A stretch of DNA of 64,000 nucleotides from Artemia franciscana (taxonomy: Eukaryota > Arthropoda > Branchiopoda > Anostraca > Artemiidae): assembly GCF_032884065.1 (NCBI RefSeq), contig NC_088880.1, forward strand, positions 34,598,008 through 34,662,007, read 5' to 3'. Below are positions 1-11,590 of this stretch, piece by piece (the stretch's first letter is position 1; each line of letters starts with the position of its first letter). The position numbers and the translations under genes were made by a program. A model generated the notes under the pieces. The model ran no database searches, was not told the DNA's origin, and saw nothing but the letters and a program-made list of their open reading frames with translations.

Positions 1-213
1 CGACGGGGACACAGGGAATGTTCGATTAGCAATCACCATCAACAAAGCTCAAGGGCAATCATTAGAATCATGAGGTATAACTAAAAACAAAATAAAAAAA
101 AGTAAAAAACTAAAAACTAAAAAAAAGACCAATTCAAAAACGAATGTATATACAGACCGGGACACCAGGACACGGGTTTAACCAGATGCGACTAAAATTC
201 GATCGTTGCGAGA

Positions 214-215
<2 letters not shown>

Positions 216-299
<84 letters not shown>
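216..299. repeat. (TA)n microsatellite
   Basis: About 84 bp of uninterrupted TA dinucleotide inside the Helitron remnant. It separates two copies of a roughly 30-bp sequence (about 137-168 and 303-334). Confidence 0.95.
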
Positions 300-301
<2 letters not shown>

Positions 302-570
302 TTCAAAAACGAATGTATATACAGACCGGGACACCGGGACAAAAACGACGACCGGGACACCAGGACACAGGGCATATAAATGACGACCGGGACACTCAAA
401 GAGAAATTACAGACTGGGACACCGGGACACAAATGACGACCGGGACACAGGGAATATAAATGACAACCGGGACACAGGGACACAACTACAACGGGGACGC
501 CGGGGGGCACAGGGGGATATATAAATGACGACGGCGACACAGGGAATATTCGATTAGCAATCACCATCAA
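300..570 (+). repeat. Degenerate GACCGGGACAC minisatellite
   Basis: The motif GACCGGGACAC recurs many times with spacers such as ATATAAATGAC and CTCAAAGAGAAATTACAGAC. The same array in reverse complement (GTGTCCCGGTC) sits at 28440-28670 inside a complete non-autonomous Helitron, so the array belongs to this Helitron family. Confidence 0.8.
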
Positions 571-640
571 CAAAGCTCAAGGGCAATCATTAGAATCATG
601 AGGTATAGATCTGAATACGGATTGTTTTGGACAAAAAGGG

Positions 641-1239
641 TAGCTTTTAACACATGTCTTCGTCTACAAAATTCACGACTTTTAGTGAGTTAAATCTTTG
701 CATAGAATTATGTAAAAATCATGTTTTATTTACACTAAATCTTTGATTTTTTAGGGGGGAGGGAGGCGGAGCTGGTTGTGACTACTCTTTTCGTATGAAG
801 AAATGCAATTAGATCTAATTTAACTAGTCAAAGTTTATTCGAGAGAGGGGGGGCACAGATCAAGCGTAAGTTATTAGCCGTTAGTTAATTGCGTTACAAA
901 GGAGCGAATATTCAAGGGAAAAGCGTATGAAGTTCCCTTGGAAAATTTCGGTAAAGCACAATATTTATCTATACATCAATAAATATATTCAGAGAAAATA
1001 AGAAATTTTGGAAAGCGTTTTTGTGGACGAAAGGCTTTTTTTATTTTCATTGAAAACACTTGAAATGGCAAATCTTTTCCCCTAAACGTTAAAAATTGAT
1101 TTCCTGTCCCTGTATTGTTGCCAACTGACATCACATCTTCACCTTGGTGTAGTGAGGGAGAGGGGAACAGTTAGACCTAAGGTGACTTTGAGAGAGTAAT
1201 AAATAGGAATTTTGTGAATACTAAGGAATTAGAATTTTT
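641..1239. other. AT-rich stretch without recognised features
   Basis: No coding potential, terminal repeats or tandem structure seen. Short G runs at about 757-766 and 846-852. Confidence 0.5.
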
Positions 1240-1760
1240 AAGGGTCGAGTTATTTGGAAAAGTAAACAATTTAATTTTTTATTGAAAGAATTTTGATGAT
1301 ACGCTTGGGGGTATGGGTAGCTATGCGTGAGCTACTAGAAGCGAGTTTAACTGGGGACATGTTAAAATTAGGCTCAAGTTATATGGGAAAACTAATAAAT
1401 TTAATTTTTTATTACAAGAATTTTGATGATATGCTTGGGGACACCGTCAGCTTCTAGAAGCAAATTTAACTGGGGAACATGTTGAAATTAGGCTCAAATT
1501 ATTTGGGAAACTAAAAAAAAATATTTTTTTTACAGTTTTGATGATACGCTTGGGGACATGGACAGCTATGCGTAAGCTTCTAGAAGCGATTTAACTAGGG
1601 ATTGGTTAGAATTAGACTGAATTAGTCAATTTTTGGAAAACTAAAACATTTTAGTTTTATTACAACAATTTCTGATGATACGCTTGAGGTCATGGGCTAC
1701 TAGAAGTGAATTTAAGTGGAAACTATGATTTTTGAGGACAATTATTTGGAAAACCTAAAA
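1240..1760. repeat. Tandem array, four units of about 115-135 bp
   Basis: The phrase TTTTGATGATACGCTTGGGG recurs with few changes at about 1291, 1421, 1536 and 1669. Each copy is followed by a CTTCTAGAAGC-like phrase, TTTAACTGGGGA and a T-rich block. The spacings are about 130, 115 and 134 bp, so this is a diverged minisatellite of long unit length. The last unit is the most decayed. Confidence 0.85.
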
Positions 1761-2356
1761 TTTTATTTCTATACAAGGAAAATTCTCACCAATTCTCCAA
1801 ATGACGATGGTATGCAATGACCCTAACCCTACCTATAAACAACATGACAGTTTTAGATCCTCTCAATAGAAGACTTCACATGTGGTGAGATTACCCCCCT
1901 CTCCTACTGCCTGAGATAGCCAAGTGTCTCGGGCTGGCCGGCCCTGGCTTCATAAATTGACTGAAGATACAAGACTAAAAATTAGAATACTAAAGATTTA
2001 TTTTTAAAAGTTAGTCTATTAATCTACCTCTATATAACGGGATACTTTAGATCTTCCAGAAAAATTCTGTCAAAGTAGAATACATTAATGAACGTAAAAT
2101 TTCAGGAAACGTCATGCTTTCCTATAAAGAGTGCGTACCTTGCAATGTAAAAAATTACATAAATAGTTGTTTAAAAAGAATAATTAAACCATTTTTAAGG
2201 TCTTCTTAAAAATCCTTCAATCGCTTTCCAAATCCACTGCCCCAGCTGCTAATGGCCAACTCTGAAGCAAGTACATCGGCTGAATGATTTGCGCGTTTTA
2301 CTAGCTTCACCCAATGAACAGTTATCAAGACGTATATTGAGAGACTATTAAGACAC
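1761..2356. other. Unannotated stretch
   Basis: No gene or clear repeat seen. Contains one short GC-rich palindrome-like sequence near 1932-1946. Confidence 0.4.
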
Positions 2357-2364
2357 ATAAGGAT

Positions 2365-2945
2365 TAGGGTTGCCAACAGCGGTACAATTGTACCATTTTG
2401 GTACATTTCACCTCTAAAGGTACATACATTCTGGTACAATCACAAATTTCCTGGCACATTTTATAAAATGTGGTACAATACGGTACAATAAGATTTGACC
2501 TCGCTGCGTCCTGGGCATCAGGACGCAGCGAGCGGAGGGAATTGTTGTTTTTTTTTGTTTTCTCTTCTAGAGTTTTAAGTATTCTTTTGCACATTTATTT
2601 AAGTACATGTTGGTGGCCTCTTGCGGTTATAATATAGCGTGAAGCAACATAGCCATCTGTACGTTAAGTACAAAATAGGTGACCAGCTATTTGGAGGAGT
2701 GACACCAAAACGGTCTCTGCAGGGGAAAGGAGGTCTCCCAAATATCTTTGAAAGAATATATCTGATACTCTGTTCTTTTTATTTTAATGCAATTTTCTGA
2801 TCGTCCACGTGTTGTGCGTAGCGCAAAAAAAAATTTCGTCTTGCCCGTAGCACAACACGCGAAAAAATAGGTACATCTTTTTTACCAATGGTACAATTTT
2901 AGGGGGTTTTGTGGTACTTTTTCTTACGAAGCGTAGGCAACACTG
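2365..2945. mobile_element. hAT-type non-autonomous element (MITE)
   Basis: The left end reads TAGGGTTGCC and the right end, in reverse complement, reads CAGTGTTGCC; both match the CAGGGTTGCC start common in hAT elements. The 8 bases on each side are ATAAGGAT (2357-2364) and ATAAGGAC (2946-2953), a 7 of 8 match to the 8-bp duplication hAT elements make. The interior holds repeated GGTAC/GTACC words and a strong hairpin at about 2500-2534 (CGCTGCGTCCTG and its complement). No transposase is encoded; the open frames across it are not protein-like. Length 581 bp. Confidence 0.7.
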
Positions 2946-2953
2946 ATAAGGAC

Positions 2954-3969
2954 AGACAAAATATATACAATACAGTTGTCCAACTGAGCAATTTCTAGGT
3001 AACTGATAAGTTTGCTCCTTATATCCTTCGGAAGTGTTTTCATGAATGTTGCCTGTTCAAACTATGATTATTCAAAACATTTGATCTTTACAAAAGAACC
3101 TTAACAGAGTTAAATATTATTTATAAAATACTCACGGTTTTTCTTTTGAGAATATCAATTTTAAACTATCGAATATTGACTAATAAAAATGAATTCATCG
3201 CTTGAGCAAATAAATCGTTTAATAAACATGGCAAAACTGTCAACATGGTGACCGGCGCTTATCCCTACCCAACGAAAAATACCCTCCGCCCTTCAGGAAA
3301 ATATCCCACGGAAAATACACCTGCCAGGGGAAATACCCCGTGGAAAATAAGGCTTTCCAATTCGGAGAATTCAAGTTCCAAATTTGAGTGTATTTTTAGT
3401 TTCGTTGAAAAGTGCTCAGGAACGGGAAAAAGAGGAATTTATACACCAAAAGTATATTATAAATTGGAAAAAAACCCAAATCTATTTTTGTTGAAAATAA
3501 TTCTAAATGAACTTTTGCGATTTTTGGCAGTATAGGGCGCCATATTAAAAAAATATTGAATAAGAAAAAAATGCAAGCGAACAATCATCAAAATTAAGCT
3601 GAAACAAATGGCATCAAAAAGTTTGAGAAGTTTTTGCTGTCCTTTGAAAGGATATTTCGCTTCGAGAACCAACAAATTCTTACAGTTTAAGTTTCTACGG
3701 ACGAAAGCGTTGTCAAAATTATACGAGTTTGTTTTTCTACGAGTTGTCATGTTAATTTTTGCTTGCTTTTGAATTTCAATCATAGTCTTTTTCATAGAAA
3801 AAAATATTTTATGTTTTTGTTGTTTTTTTTTCTATTAGATCCCATAGTTTTTACTTTGAAGATTTTTTTAATTTATTTCTGCTCATTCTTTGGTTTAATG
3901 AGGCTCTTTTACTTTTATTTAAAAAACTTGTTCCGTATGTTTCACATTAACAAATACTATATGTAAACA
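2954..3969. other. AT-rich stretch without recognised features
   Basis: Open frames at 3245-3535, 3457-3795 and 3763-3966 are rich in F, L, K and N from AT-rich DNA. They show no family resemblance and no splice context. No terminal repeats seen. Confidence 0.4.
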
Positions 3970-4262
3970 ATTAAATAAAAAAGACAACAAGTTTTCAACT
4001 GAGAGTAAGGAGAAACCTCAAGCCTTATAACGAACAGAAATTATTACGTATATGAAAAGAGGCTGCTCCTCCTCAAGACCTCGGTCTTTACGCTAAAGTT
4101 TTTTTTATATAAAATTTTAGAGCAAAGCTTAATGTTGTAATTAAACGGCCATTGTGTTTCAGGAATTGTTCTTAAAGAATTAGGTCAAAAAGTTAAAACC
4201 TTAGCGTAAAGAGCAAGATCTTGTAGAGGGACCGCCTCTTTTCATATACGTAATTAAATATA

Positions 4263-4540
4263 AAAAAAAAGTTTTTTTTAACTGAAAGGAAGGAGTGATA
4301 TTAAAACTCAAAACGAAGAGAAAATCATTCTGTATATGAAAGGGGCTGTCCCCTCCTCAACACCCCGCTGTTTACGCTAAAGTTTTTATTGTTTTAAAAT
4401 GGAGACTTGTGAGAAAGAGCAAACTTTAGAGTAAAGAGCGGGGCCTTGAGGAGGGGATAGCCCCTTTCATATTCTGAATGATTTCTGTTCGTTTTAAGTT
4501 TTAATATCACTCCTTCCTTTCAATTAAAAAAACTTGTCTT
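4263..4540. repeat. Foldback hairpin module
   Basis: Left arm about 4263-4386 and right arm about 4424-4535 are near reverse complements, including AAAGGGGCTGTCCCCTCCTC on the left and its counterpart on the right. The loop is about 40 bp. The arms are about 110 bp. Confidence 0.85.
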
Positions 4541-4689
4541 TTTTTTTATTTAATTTCTGAGCGTTTTGAATTAATGCAGATTTTGATTTTGGCTCATCGT
4601 TCATGAATAATTAAAACGAAATTTTAAGTTTTGATCGGACGATTTTGAAAAAATGGGAGGGGGCCTAGTTGCCCTCGATTTTTTGTCAA

Positions 4690-5500
4690 ACAGTTCGTGG
4701 TAACGAACTGTAGGAAGGAGCGACCCGGCTAAATAGTAACCGAAACTCTAAAAAATGGAATTTTGATACCAATAGTTACATCAAAAGAATCGCATTTTAA
4801 TGCTGATTTTAAATATATAAGTTTCATCAAGATTAGTCTTACCCATCAAAAGTTACGAGCCTGCAAAAATTTGCCTCATTTTTGAAAATAGGGGGAAACA
4901 CCCATAAAAGTCATACGATCTTAACGAAAATCTCACCATCAGATCTAGCGTATCAGAGAACCTTATTGTGGAAGTTTCAAGCCCCTATCTACAAAAATGT
5001 GAAATTTCGCATTTTTTGCCAGAAGACAAACCAAAAGACTCAGTGGTCCTAGAATGTTGCTGAAGGGCTTATTCTAACGGGAATTAAAAGTTCTAGTGCC
5101 CTTTTTAAGGGACCAAAAAAATTGGAGGGCACCTAGGCCCCCTCCCACGCTCATTTTCCCTCAAAAGTCACCGGATCAAAATTCTGCGATAGCCATTTTA
5201 TTCACCATAGTCGAAAAACCTAATAACTATGTCTTTGGGGACGGCTTACTCCCCCGGAGCCCCCCTGGGAGGGGCTGCAAGTTACAAACTTTGACCTGTG
5301 TTTACATATAGTAATGGTTATTGGGAAGTTTACAGACGTTTTCAGATTTTTTTTTGGTTGGAGGGGGGGTTATGTGGGAAGATCTTTCCATGGAGGAACT
5401 TCTCATGGGGGAAGAGACTTTCAATGGAGGGGGCACAAGATTTTCTAGCATTATTTAAGAAAACAATGAAAAAATAAATATGAAAAGTTTTTTTCTACTG
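4690..5500 (+). repeat. Body unit of the composite repeat, plus orientation
   Basis: Starts with the palindrome at 4690-4711 and GGAAGGAGCGACCCGGCT. Then come recurring phrases such as AAGTTTCATCAAG, GAAAATAGGGGGAAACACCC, AAATTGGAGGGCACCTAGGC and TACATATAGTAATGGTTATT. It aligns by eye over its whole length with 46925-47770 (same strand) and 9545-8640 (opposite strand). Confidence 0.8.
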
Positions 5501-6034
5501 AAAATGAGGAGCAGCATTAAAACTGAAAACGAACAGAAATTATTACGCATTTGAGGGATTTACCTCTTCGTAATACCTCGCCCTTTACGCTAAAGTATTT
5601 TTAGTAATTTAAACTATTTATTTTACGGCCTTTGTGATTCAGGGGTCATTCTTAAGGAATTGGGACAAAATTTAAGCTTTAGTGTAAAGAGCGAGGTATC
5701 GAAGAGGGGTGAGCCTCCTCATATACGCAATAAAAACATACGAATATAGAAGTTCGCTACGTAAGCTAATTCGTAAGTTACGTATATTTTTTACTTATGA
5801 AAACGTTCGTAAAAAATTAAAAGTTATAGTTGCCTTTTTAAGTAATCAAAAAATTGGAGGGTAACCAGGCCTCCTCCCTCGCTCCTTTTTTCTCAAAATC
5901 CACCGATTAAAACTATGAAAGAGCCATTTAGCCAAAATTTAATATGCAAATTTCGTTTTAATTATTTATCTGCGGAGAGCCAAGATCAAAACATGCATTA
6001 ATTCAAAAACGTCCAGAAATTAAACAAAAAAAAA

Positions 6035-6295
6035 TAAGTTTTTTTAATGAAAGTAAGGAGTGACATTAAAACTTGAACAGAAATTACTCCGTGTATGAAA
6101 GGGGCTTTTCCTCCTCAACGCCCCGCTCCTTACGCTAAAGTTTTTTACTGTTTTAAAATGTAGAGTTAAGAGAAAGAGTCAAACCTTAGCGTAAAGAGCG
6201 GGGCGTTGAGGAGGAAAAGCCCCTTTCATATACGCAGTAATTTCTGTTCGTTTTGAGTTTTAATGTCGCTCCTTACTTTCATTTAAAAAAACTTG
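6035..6295. repeat. Foldback hairpin module
   Basis: Arms about 6035-6144 and 6188-6293 are near reverse complements over roughly 105 bp. They carry AACGCCCCGCTCCTTACGCT and its counterpart, around a short spacer. Nearly identical hairpins lie at 4263-4540 and 48225-48500. Confidence 0.85.
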
Positions 6296-7189
6296 TTTTT
6301 GTTTGTTTAATCTCTTAAAAAGGCCACTAGAACTTTAAATTTTATTTAAGAACGTTTTCATTAGTAATAAATGCTACATTACTTACAAATTAGCTTAGGT
6401 AACGAACTTCCATACTCATATATTTTTATTATGCATATGAGGGGGTTCGACCCCACGTCAGCAACTCGGTCTTTACACTAAAGTTCGATTTTTTTTTTCC
6501 ATTTCCTTAAGAATGACCCCTCAATAACAAAGGCCATTTTATAAGAATGAATAGTTCTTTTGAACTTACTAAAAATACTTTAGCGCGAAGAGCAAGGTAT
6601 TGAGGAGGGGACGAACCCCCTCATATATGTAATAATTTCTGTTCGCTTTAGGTTTTAATGTTGCTACTTACCTTCAGTTTTCAACTTTTTATAATTTCTG
6701 AACGTTTGAATTGATGCCTTTTAATTTTCGCACACCGTGCATGAATAATTAAAGCGAGTATGCATATTAATTTCACTTTTTTTGGCTAAACGGTTTTCCC
6801 AAAGTTTTTATTGGACGATTTTGAGAAAAAAGGCCGGGGGAGGAGACTTAGTTGCCCTCCAATTTCTTTGGCTACTTAAAAAGGCCACTAGAACTTTTAA
6901 TTTTATTTACGAACGTTTTTATTAATATACGTAACGAACGTTTTTATAAATTAACTTACGTAACGAACTTCTATGTTCGTATATTTTTATTAAGTATATG
7001 AGGGGGTTCACCCCCTCGTCAATACCTCACTCTCTAAACTAAGGTTTTATTTTGTTTAAATTCTGTAAGAATGACCCCTGAATCACAAAGGCCGTTTAAT
7101 TAGAATAAATAACTCTTTTGAAATTGCTAAAAATACTTTAGCGTAAAGAGCGAGGTATTGAGGAGACTAACTTCCTCGTATACGTATAA

Positions 7190-7935
7190 ATTTTTGTTCA
7201 AATTGTTTTAATGTTGCTGCTTACTTTAAGTTGAAAAAAATTGTTTTTATTTTATTTTCCGTTGTTTTTTAAATGCCCCCTTCATGGGAATTCCCTTCCC
7301 CCATGATAAATTCATCCATTGAAAGATCCTCTCATGTAACCCCTCCCCCCAACCCCCTACCATCAGAAAACACCCCCCTAAAAACTTCAAAATAACCGAT
7401 ACTATATGTAAAGAATGGGCAAAGTTCATAACTTGCAGTCTAAGTCGTCTTCAAAGACGTAGCTATTAGATTTTTTGCCACTTAAATCTTGCACTAGAAC
7501 TTTCAGTTTCCATTAAATTGAGCCCTCTTGCGACATTTCTAGGACCATTGGGTCGATATGATCATCCCTGAAAAAAAAAAGAAACAAGTAAACACACATC
7601 AGTGATCTTTCTTCTAGCAAAAAATACAAAATTCCACATTTTTGCAGGTTGGAGCTTGAAACTTCTACAGTAGGATCCTCTGATATTCTGAAGCTGATGG
7701 TGTGATTTTCATTACGATTCTACGACTTTTAGGGGGGTGTTTTCCACTTTTTTCGAAAATAAGGCAAATTTTCTCAGGCTCGTAAGCTCTGATGGGCGAA
7801 ACTAAACTTGATGAAACTTATACATTTAAAATCGGCTTAAAAATACGATTCTTTTGATGCACAAATTGGTATCAAAATTTCGTTTTTTAGAGTTTGGGTT
7901 ACTATTGAGTCGGGTCGCTCCTTGCTACAATTAAA
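7190..7935 (-). repeat. Body unit of the composite repeat, minus orientation
   Basis: Read on the minus strand from 7935, it starts GCAAGGAGCGACCCGACTCA and follows the same phrase order as the unit at 4690-5500. The palindromic terminus itself is missing or degraded here. Confidence 0.7.
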
Positions 7936-8599
7936 TAAAAAAAAAACAAGGTTTTTCAACTGAAAGTAAGGAGCGACATTAAAACTTAAAACGAACAGAA
8001 ATTACTTCGTATATGAAAGGGGCTGCTTCCTCATCAACGCCCCGCTCTTTACGCTAAAGTTTAACTCTTTCTCTCAACTCTTCTTTTTAAAACAGTAAAA
8101 ATTTCTGAACATTTTTGAATCAATGCATGTTTTGATTTTGGCTCTCTGCAGAGAAATAATTAAAACGAAATTTGCATTTTTTTTTTTTTTTTGGCTAAAT
8201 GGCTTTCTCATAATTTTGATCGAATGATTTTGAGAAAAAAAGAGCGAGGGAGGAAGCCTAGTTGCCCTCCAATTTTTGGTTAATTAAAAAGGCAACTAGA
8301 ACTTTTAATTTTTTACAAATCTTTTTATTAGTAAAAGATATACGTAACTCATAAACTAGCTCACAAAAAGAATGTTTTATTCTCATGTTTTTATTACACA
8401 TATGAGAGGGTTCGCGCCCTTGTCAGTACCTCTCTCTTTACACTAAATCTTAAATTTTGTCCCAATTCATTAAGAATGACCCCTGAATCACAAAAGCCGT
8501 AGAATAAATAGTTGACATTGCTAAAAACACTTTAGCGTAGAGAGCGAGGTATTAGGAGGAGGTGAGCCCCTCATATGGGTAATAATTTCTGTTCGTTTT

Positions 8600-9545
8600 A
8601 AGTTTTAATGCTGCTCCTTACTTCCAACCGAAATAAACTTTTTCATATTTATTTTTTCAGTTTTTTTTTTAAATAATGCTAGTAAATCCTGCGCTCCCTT
8701 CATGGAAATTTTCTTCCCCCATGACAAATTCCTCGATGGAAAGTTCCCCCAGTATATCCCCCTCTTCTCAACCCCTCCCCCCAACCAAAAAATCCTCCTG
8801 AAAACACCTGTACACTTCCCAATAACCATTACTATATGTAAGAACTGGTCAAAGTTTGTAAATTGTAGCCCCTCCCAAGGGGACCGTGGAGGAGTAAGTC
8901 GTTTCCAAAGACATAGTTATAAGGTTTTTCAAATACGTTGAATAAAATGGCCATCTCAGAATTTTGATCCGTTGGCTTTGGGAAAATAATTAGCGTGGGA
9001 GGGGGCCTAGGTGCCCTCCAATTTTTTCGGTCACTTAAAAAGGGCACTAGAACTTTTCATTTCCGTTAGAATGAACCCTCTCGCAATGTTTTAGGACAAC
9101 TGGGTCGATACGATCACCCCTGGGAAAAAGAAAAAAGAAAAAAAAAAAAAAAAAAAAATAAACACGCATCCGTGATCTGCCTTCTGGCAAAAAATACAAA
9201 ATTCTACATTTTTGTAGATAGGAGCTTGAAAGTTCTACAGTAGGGTTCTCTGATACGCTGAATCTGATGGTGTAATTTTCGTTAAGATTCTATTACTTTT
9301 AGGGGGTGTTTCCCCCTATTTTCTAAAATAACACAAATTTTCTCAGGCTCGTAACTTTTGGTGCGTAAGACTAAACTTGATGAAACTTATATATATAAAA
9401 TCAGCATTAAAATGCGATTCTTTTGATGTAGCTATTGGTATCAAAATTCCATTTTTTAGAATTTTGGTTTCTATTTAGCCGGGTCGCTCCTTACTACAGT
9501 TCGTTACCACGAACTGTTTGATTCGTTACCACGAACTGTTTGATA
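8600..9545 (-). repeat. Body unit of the composite repeat, minus orientation
   Basis: Read on the minus strand it begins with the palindromic terminus at 9497-9543 (two closely spaced copies of TTCGTGGTAACGAA) and GTAAGGAGCGACCCGGCT. It matches 46925-47820 through the segment ending CATGGGGGAAGAAAATTTCC. Confidence 0.8.
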
Positions 9546-9664
9546 ATTTATGTTCGTTTTAAGTCGTGATCTTGCTCCTTACTTTCAGCTGAAAAAAACT
9601 TTTTTTTTAATTAATTTCTGATCGTTTTTAAATAATACCGGGAAATCTGGCTCATGAAAAATTC

Positions 9665-10042
9665 CGGTACTTGTGTATTATACTCCACTCGCTCAAGTTT
9701 ACGCTGTGTAAAACTCGAGTTTCATCGTTACTTCAGAAACAAATTTGGACTATATATTTGCATCTTAGGGGGGGGGGAGTAAAGTATAGCGGGTCTGCAT
9801 GCAAAATGTGCTAGGTACAATGATTCTGCATATTATTAAGTAGGAATTGTTTTCTGACTTAAAACTGTCGAAATACTTTAACTCCTCCCCCTTATATGTA
9901 AATAAGATATTTCCCATCTATCCTGTCACTTGTTTTTGTCTTGTGACACGCTAAGCTCAAAGAAACTAACGAAGAAACCGGTTTGCTCTCGAGTTTTACA
10001 CAGCGTAAACTTGAGTGAATGATGTATAATACACAAGTACGA
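9665..10042. repeat. Foldback element with TATTTGCA-TTAGGGGG core
   Basis: Outer arms at 9667-9722 and 9986-10040 are reverse complements over about 55 bp, both containing GTTTTACACAGCGTAAACTT or its complement. An inner pair, about 9752-9785 and 9868-9910, carries TATATTTGCATCTTAGGGGG and the degraded complement ending CTCCTCCCCCTTATATGTAA. Similar cores form foldbacks at 32090-32735 and 32780-33080. Confidence 0.8.
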
Positions 10043-10094
10043 ACATTCCTTCTCTGTCCAGAACAAAACTCAAATAAAATCCTCAAATTTGGAA

Positions 10095-10430
10095 AGCCTT
10101 ATTTTCCACGAAGCGGGGGGGGTATATTTTGCAGGAGGCATTTTCCAGGGGGTAGGGTAAACGCCTAGAAACGTCAACATACACCATCATCAAAATAGCT
10201 TTAAGGCACGCTCAATGCCCGAGCCCTCTTTTTAACATTATTATATAGGCCCCTGCAATAGGGGAGGGAAGGGGGTTATTTTCCGGGGAGTAAACGCCTG
10301 GGGTGGGGTTTGATAAACGCCGAGAACCTTTAACCAGCATCAAAAATAGCTTTAAAACACGCTCAATGCCCGAACACTCTTTTTAGCATTACTATATAGG
10401 CTCCTGTAATAAAGACAGGTTGAAATAGCT
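10095..10430. repeat. Tandem duplication, two units of about 165-180 bp
   Basis: The run ATCAAAATAGCTTTAAGGCA, CGCTCAATGCCCGA, CTCTTTTTAACATTA and TATATAGGC-CCTG(C/T)AATA at about 10190-10262 recurs at about 10340-10412. Both are preceded by G-rich DNA with AAACGCC. Copies differ by scattered changes. Confidence 0.75.
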
Positions 10431-10672
10431 AGACACGTTCTGCAGATGAGAGCTAAAAAATTGTTATTGCAAGCCCAAAACAAAAAGCAGGTCATATTCG
10501 AATACGGTGGGAGGATGTTGTAAAAAGACTTGAGGGAAACGGCAACTTCCTGGGAGGATGTAAAGAGGGAGGCTTTGAATAGATTAGGATGGAGGAGGAG
10601 CGTGCGTAGCTGTGCTGGTTTCAGGCGGATTGCTGCTGCAGCGAGTTGTTAGTAGTAGTAGTAGTAATATAG
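10425..10672 (+). mobile_element. LINE 3' end fragment with (AGT)n tail
   Basis: The sequence following GTTGAAATAGCTAGACACGT matches, by eye, the end of the LINE at 58260-59215 ([13 protein letters not shown], then GRP-type linker, GWEDV, and WRRS-RSC). It ends in the same way with GAGTTGTTAGTAGTAGTAGT, here a short (AGT)n tail. Only the extreme C-terminus and 3' tail are present, as expected for a 5'-truncated LINE insertion. Confidence 0.65.
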
Positions 10673-11284
10673 GCCCCTTGGATATTTGTATCATATAGCT
10701 GTTGTCTGTAATCATAAGGACCCTTAGAACTATCACAGCAAACCGTCGCTGTGACCCCTTAAGGTCGTCTCTGATCAATTCACTTTAGGTATAATCGCCA
10801 AAACCTGGTTGCTAAGCGATTCTCAAAAGCAGCAAGGTAGGTCACGAGGAACAAGTATGATTGATTATTTACATTGTCCAGCTGATTTTCCCTTCGAAAA
10901 TATCCTGGCAAGCAGTTTTTTAGGTCATCTTATACCTTAAAAATCATTTCGTGAGTCTCAGCGTCGGCTAGCCGTCACAAAAGCACAGGACTCAATTGTG
11001 TTATAATAACCGTTTTTATTGCTTAAGGGATTCATGAATACTTTATTCTGAATCTAGGTTGTTTTTCAGAAACTTTAAACACAAAACTTTAAAGACTTCA
11101 TCGATGTAAATACCTTGCGCGATCGAATTATTTTGCACATGCCTTATCTTCGTCTAATACAATCCCATTGCTGGGATCGAAACCACATGACCAGCTATTT
11201 TCAAATGTAATAAATTACATAGAAAATATCCCACTAAAACCTCACCATAACATATGACCACAAATCGGGCTTCAATAGATTCAA
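10673..11284. other. Unannotated stretch
   Basis: No gene, terminal repeat or tandem array seen. Confidence 0.4.
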
Positions 11285-11590
11285 TAAAAAAAAACAAGTT
11301 TTTTAACTGAAAGTAAGGAGCGACATTAAAACTTAAAACTAACAGAAAATACTCCGTATATGAAAGAAGTTGTTCCCTCCTCAACGCAACGCTCTTTACG
11401 CTAAAGTTTGACTCTTTCTCTCAACTCTCCCTTTTAAAACAGTAAAAATTTTGGCGTAAAGAGCGTTGAGTTAAGGAGCGAACAGCTCCTTTTATGTACG
11501 GAGTAATTTCTAAATGTTTTAGTTTCGGTTTCTATTGAGCCGGGTCACTCCTTGCTACACTTCGTTACAACGAACTGTTTGAAAATAAGC
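11285..11590. repeat. Short copy of the hairpin module and palindromic terminus
   Basis: Arms about 11292-11410 and 11450-11515 form the same kind of hairpin as at 6035-6295 but are shorter. Directly after it, at 11522-11583, is a minus-oriented body start (GAGCCGGGTCACTCCTTGCT and a degraded palindrome TTCGTTACAACGAA). Confidence 0.75.

Larger units (their letters stand above)
1..640 (+). mobile_element. Helitron-family remnant (3' helicase end)
   Basis: Bases 24-72 and again 549-597 encode the motif AITINKAQGQSLE, which is the conserved C-terminal Pif1-type helicase motif of Helitron proteins and matches the helicase coded at 62604-63110. The order helicase end, then GGGACAC minisatellite and A-rich DNA, is also found inverted at 28216-29215. 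The 70-80 bp block at 1-80 is repeated at 530-610, so this is a rearranged or partly duplicated copy. No Helitron terminus (TC start or CTRR hairpin end) is visible. Similarity to the other copies stops near 634. The piece is non-coding as it stands. Confidence 0.6.
3970..9600. repeat. Composite high-copy repeat block with serial hairpins
   Basis: This 5.6 kb block is built from two recurring module kinds. One is a body unit beginning with a palindrome near TTCGTGGTAACGAA followed by GTAAGGAGCGACCCGGCT. The other is a set of hairpin modules with arms carrying GAAAGTAAGGAGCGACATTA, ACGAACAGAAATTA, TATGAAAGGGGCT and CTTTACGCTAAAG. Body copies face right at about 4690-5500 and left at about 9545-8600 and 7935-7190. 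Hairpins occur at about 3979-4256, 4263-4540, 5490-5750, 6035-6295, 6420-6690, 6960-7240 and 8380-8640. The same modules recur at 11285-11590, 42660-43290 and 46775-49410. No protein is recognised. The block may be nested insertions of one family. Confidence 0.8.

Noticed and set aside
5096-5311. 71-residue frame similar to one at 8832-9047 on the other strand
   Set aside because: Similarity comes from the two DNA copies of the repeat. Both start with GTG rather than ATG, and the corresponding region at 47390-47590 is not open in the same way.
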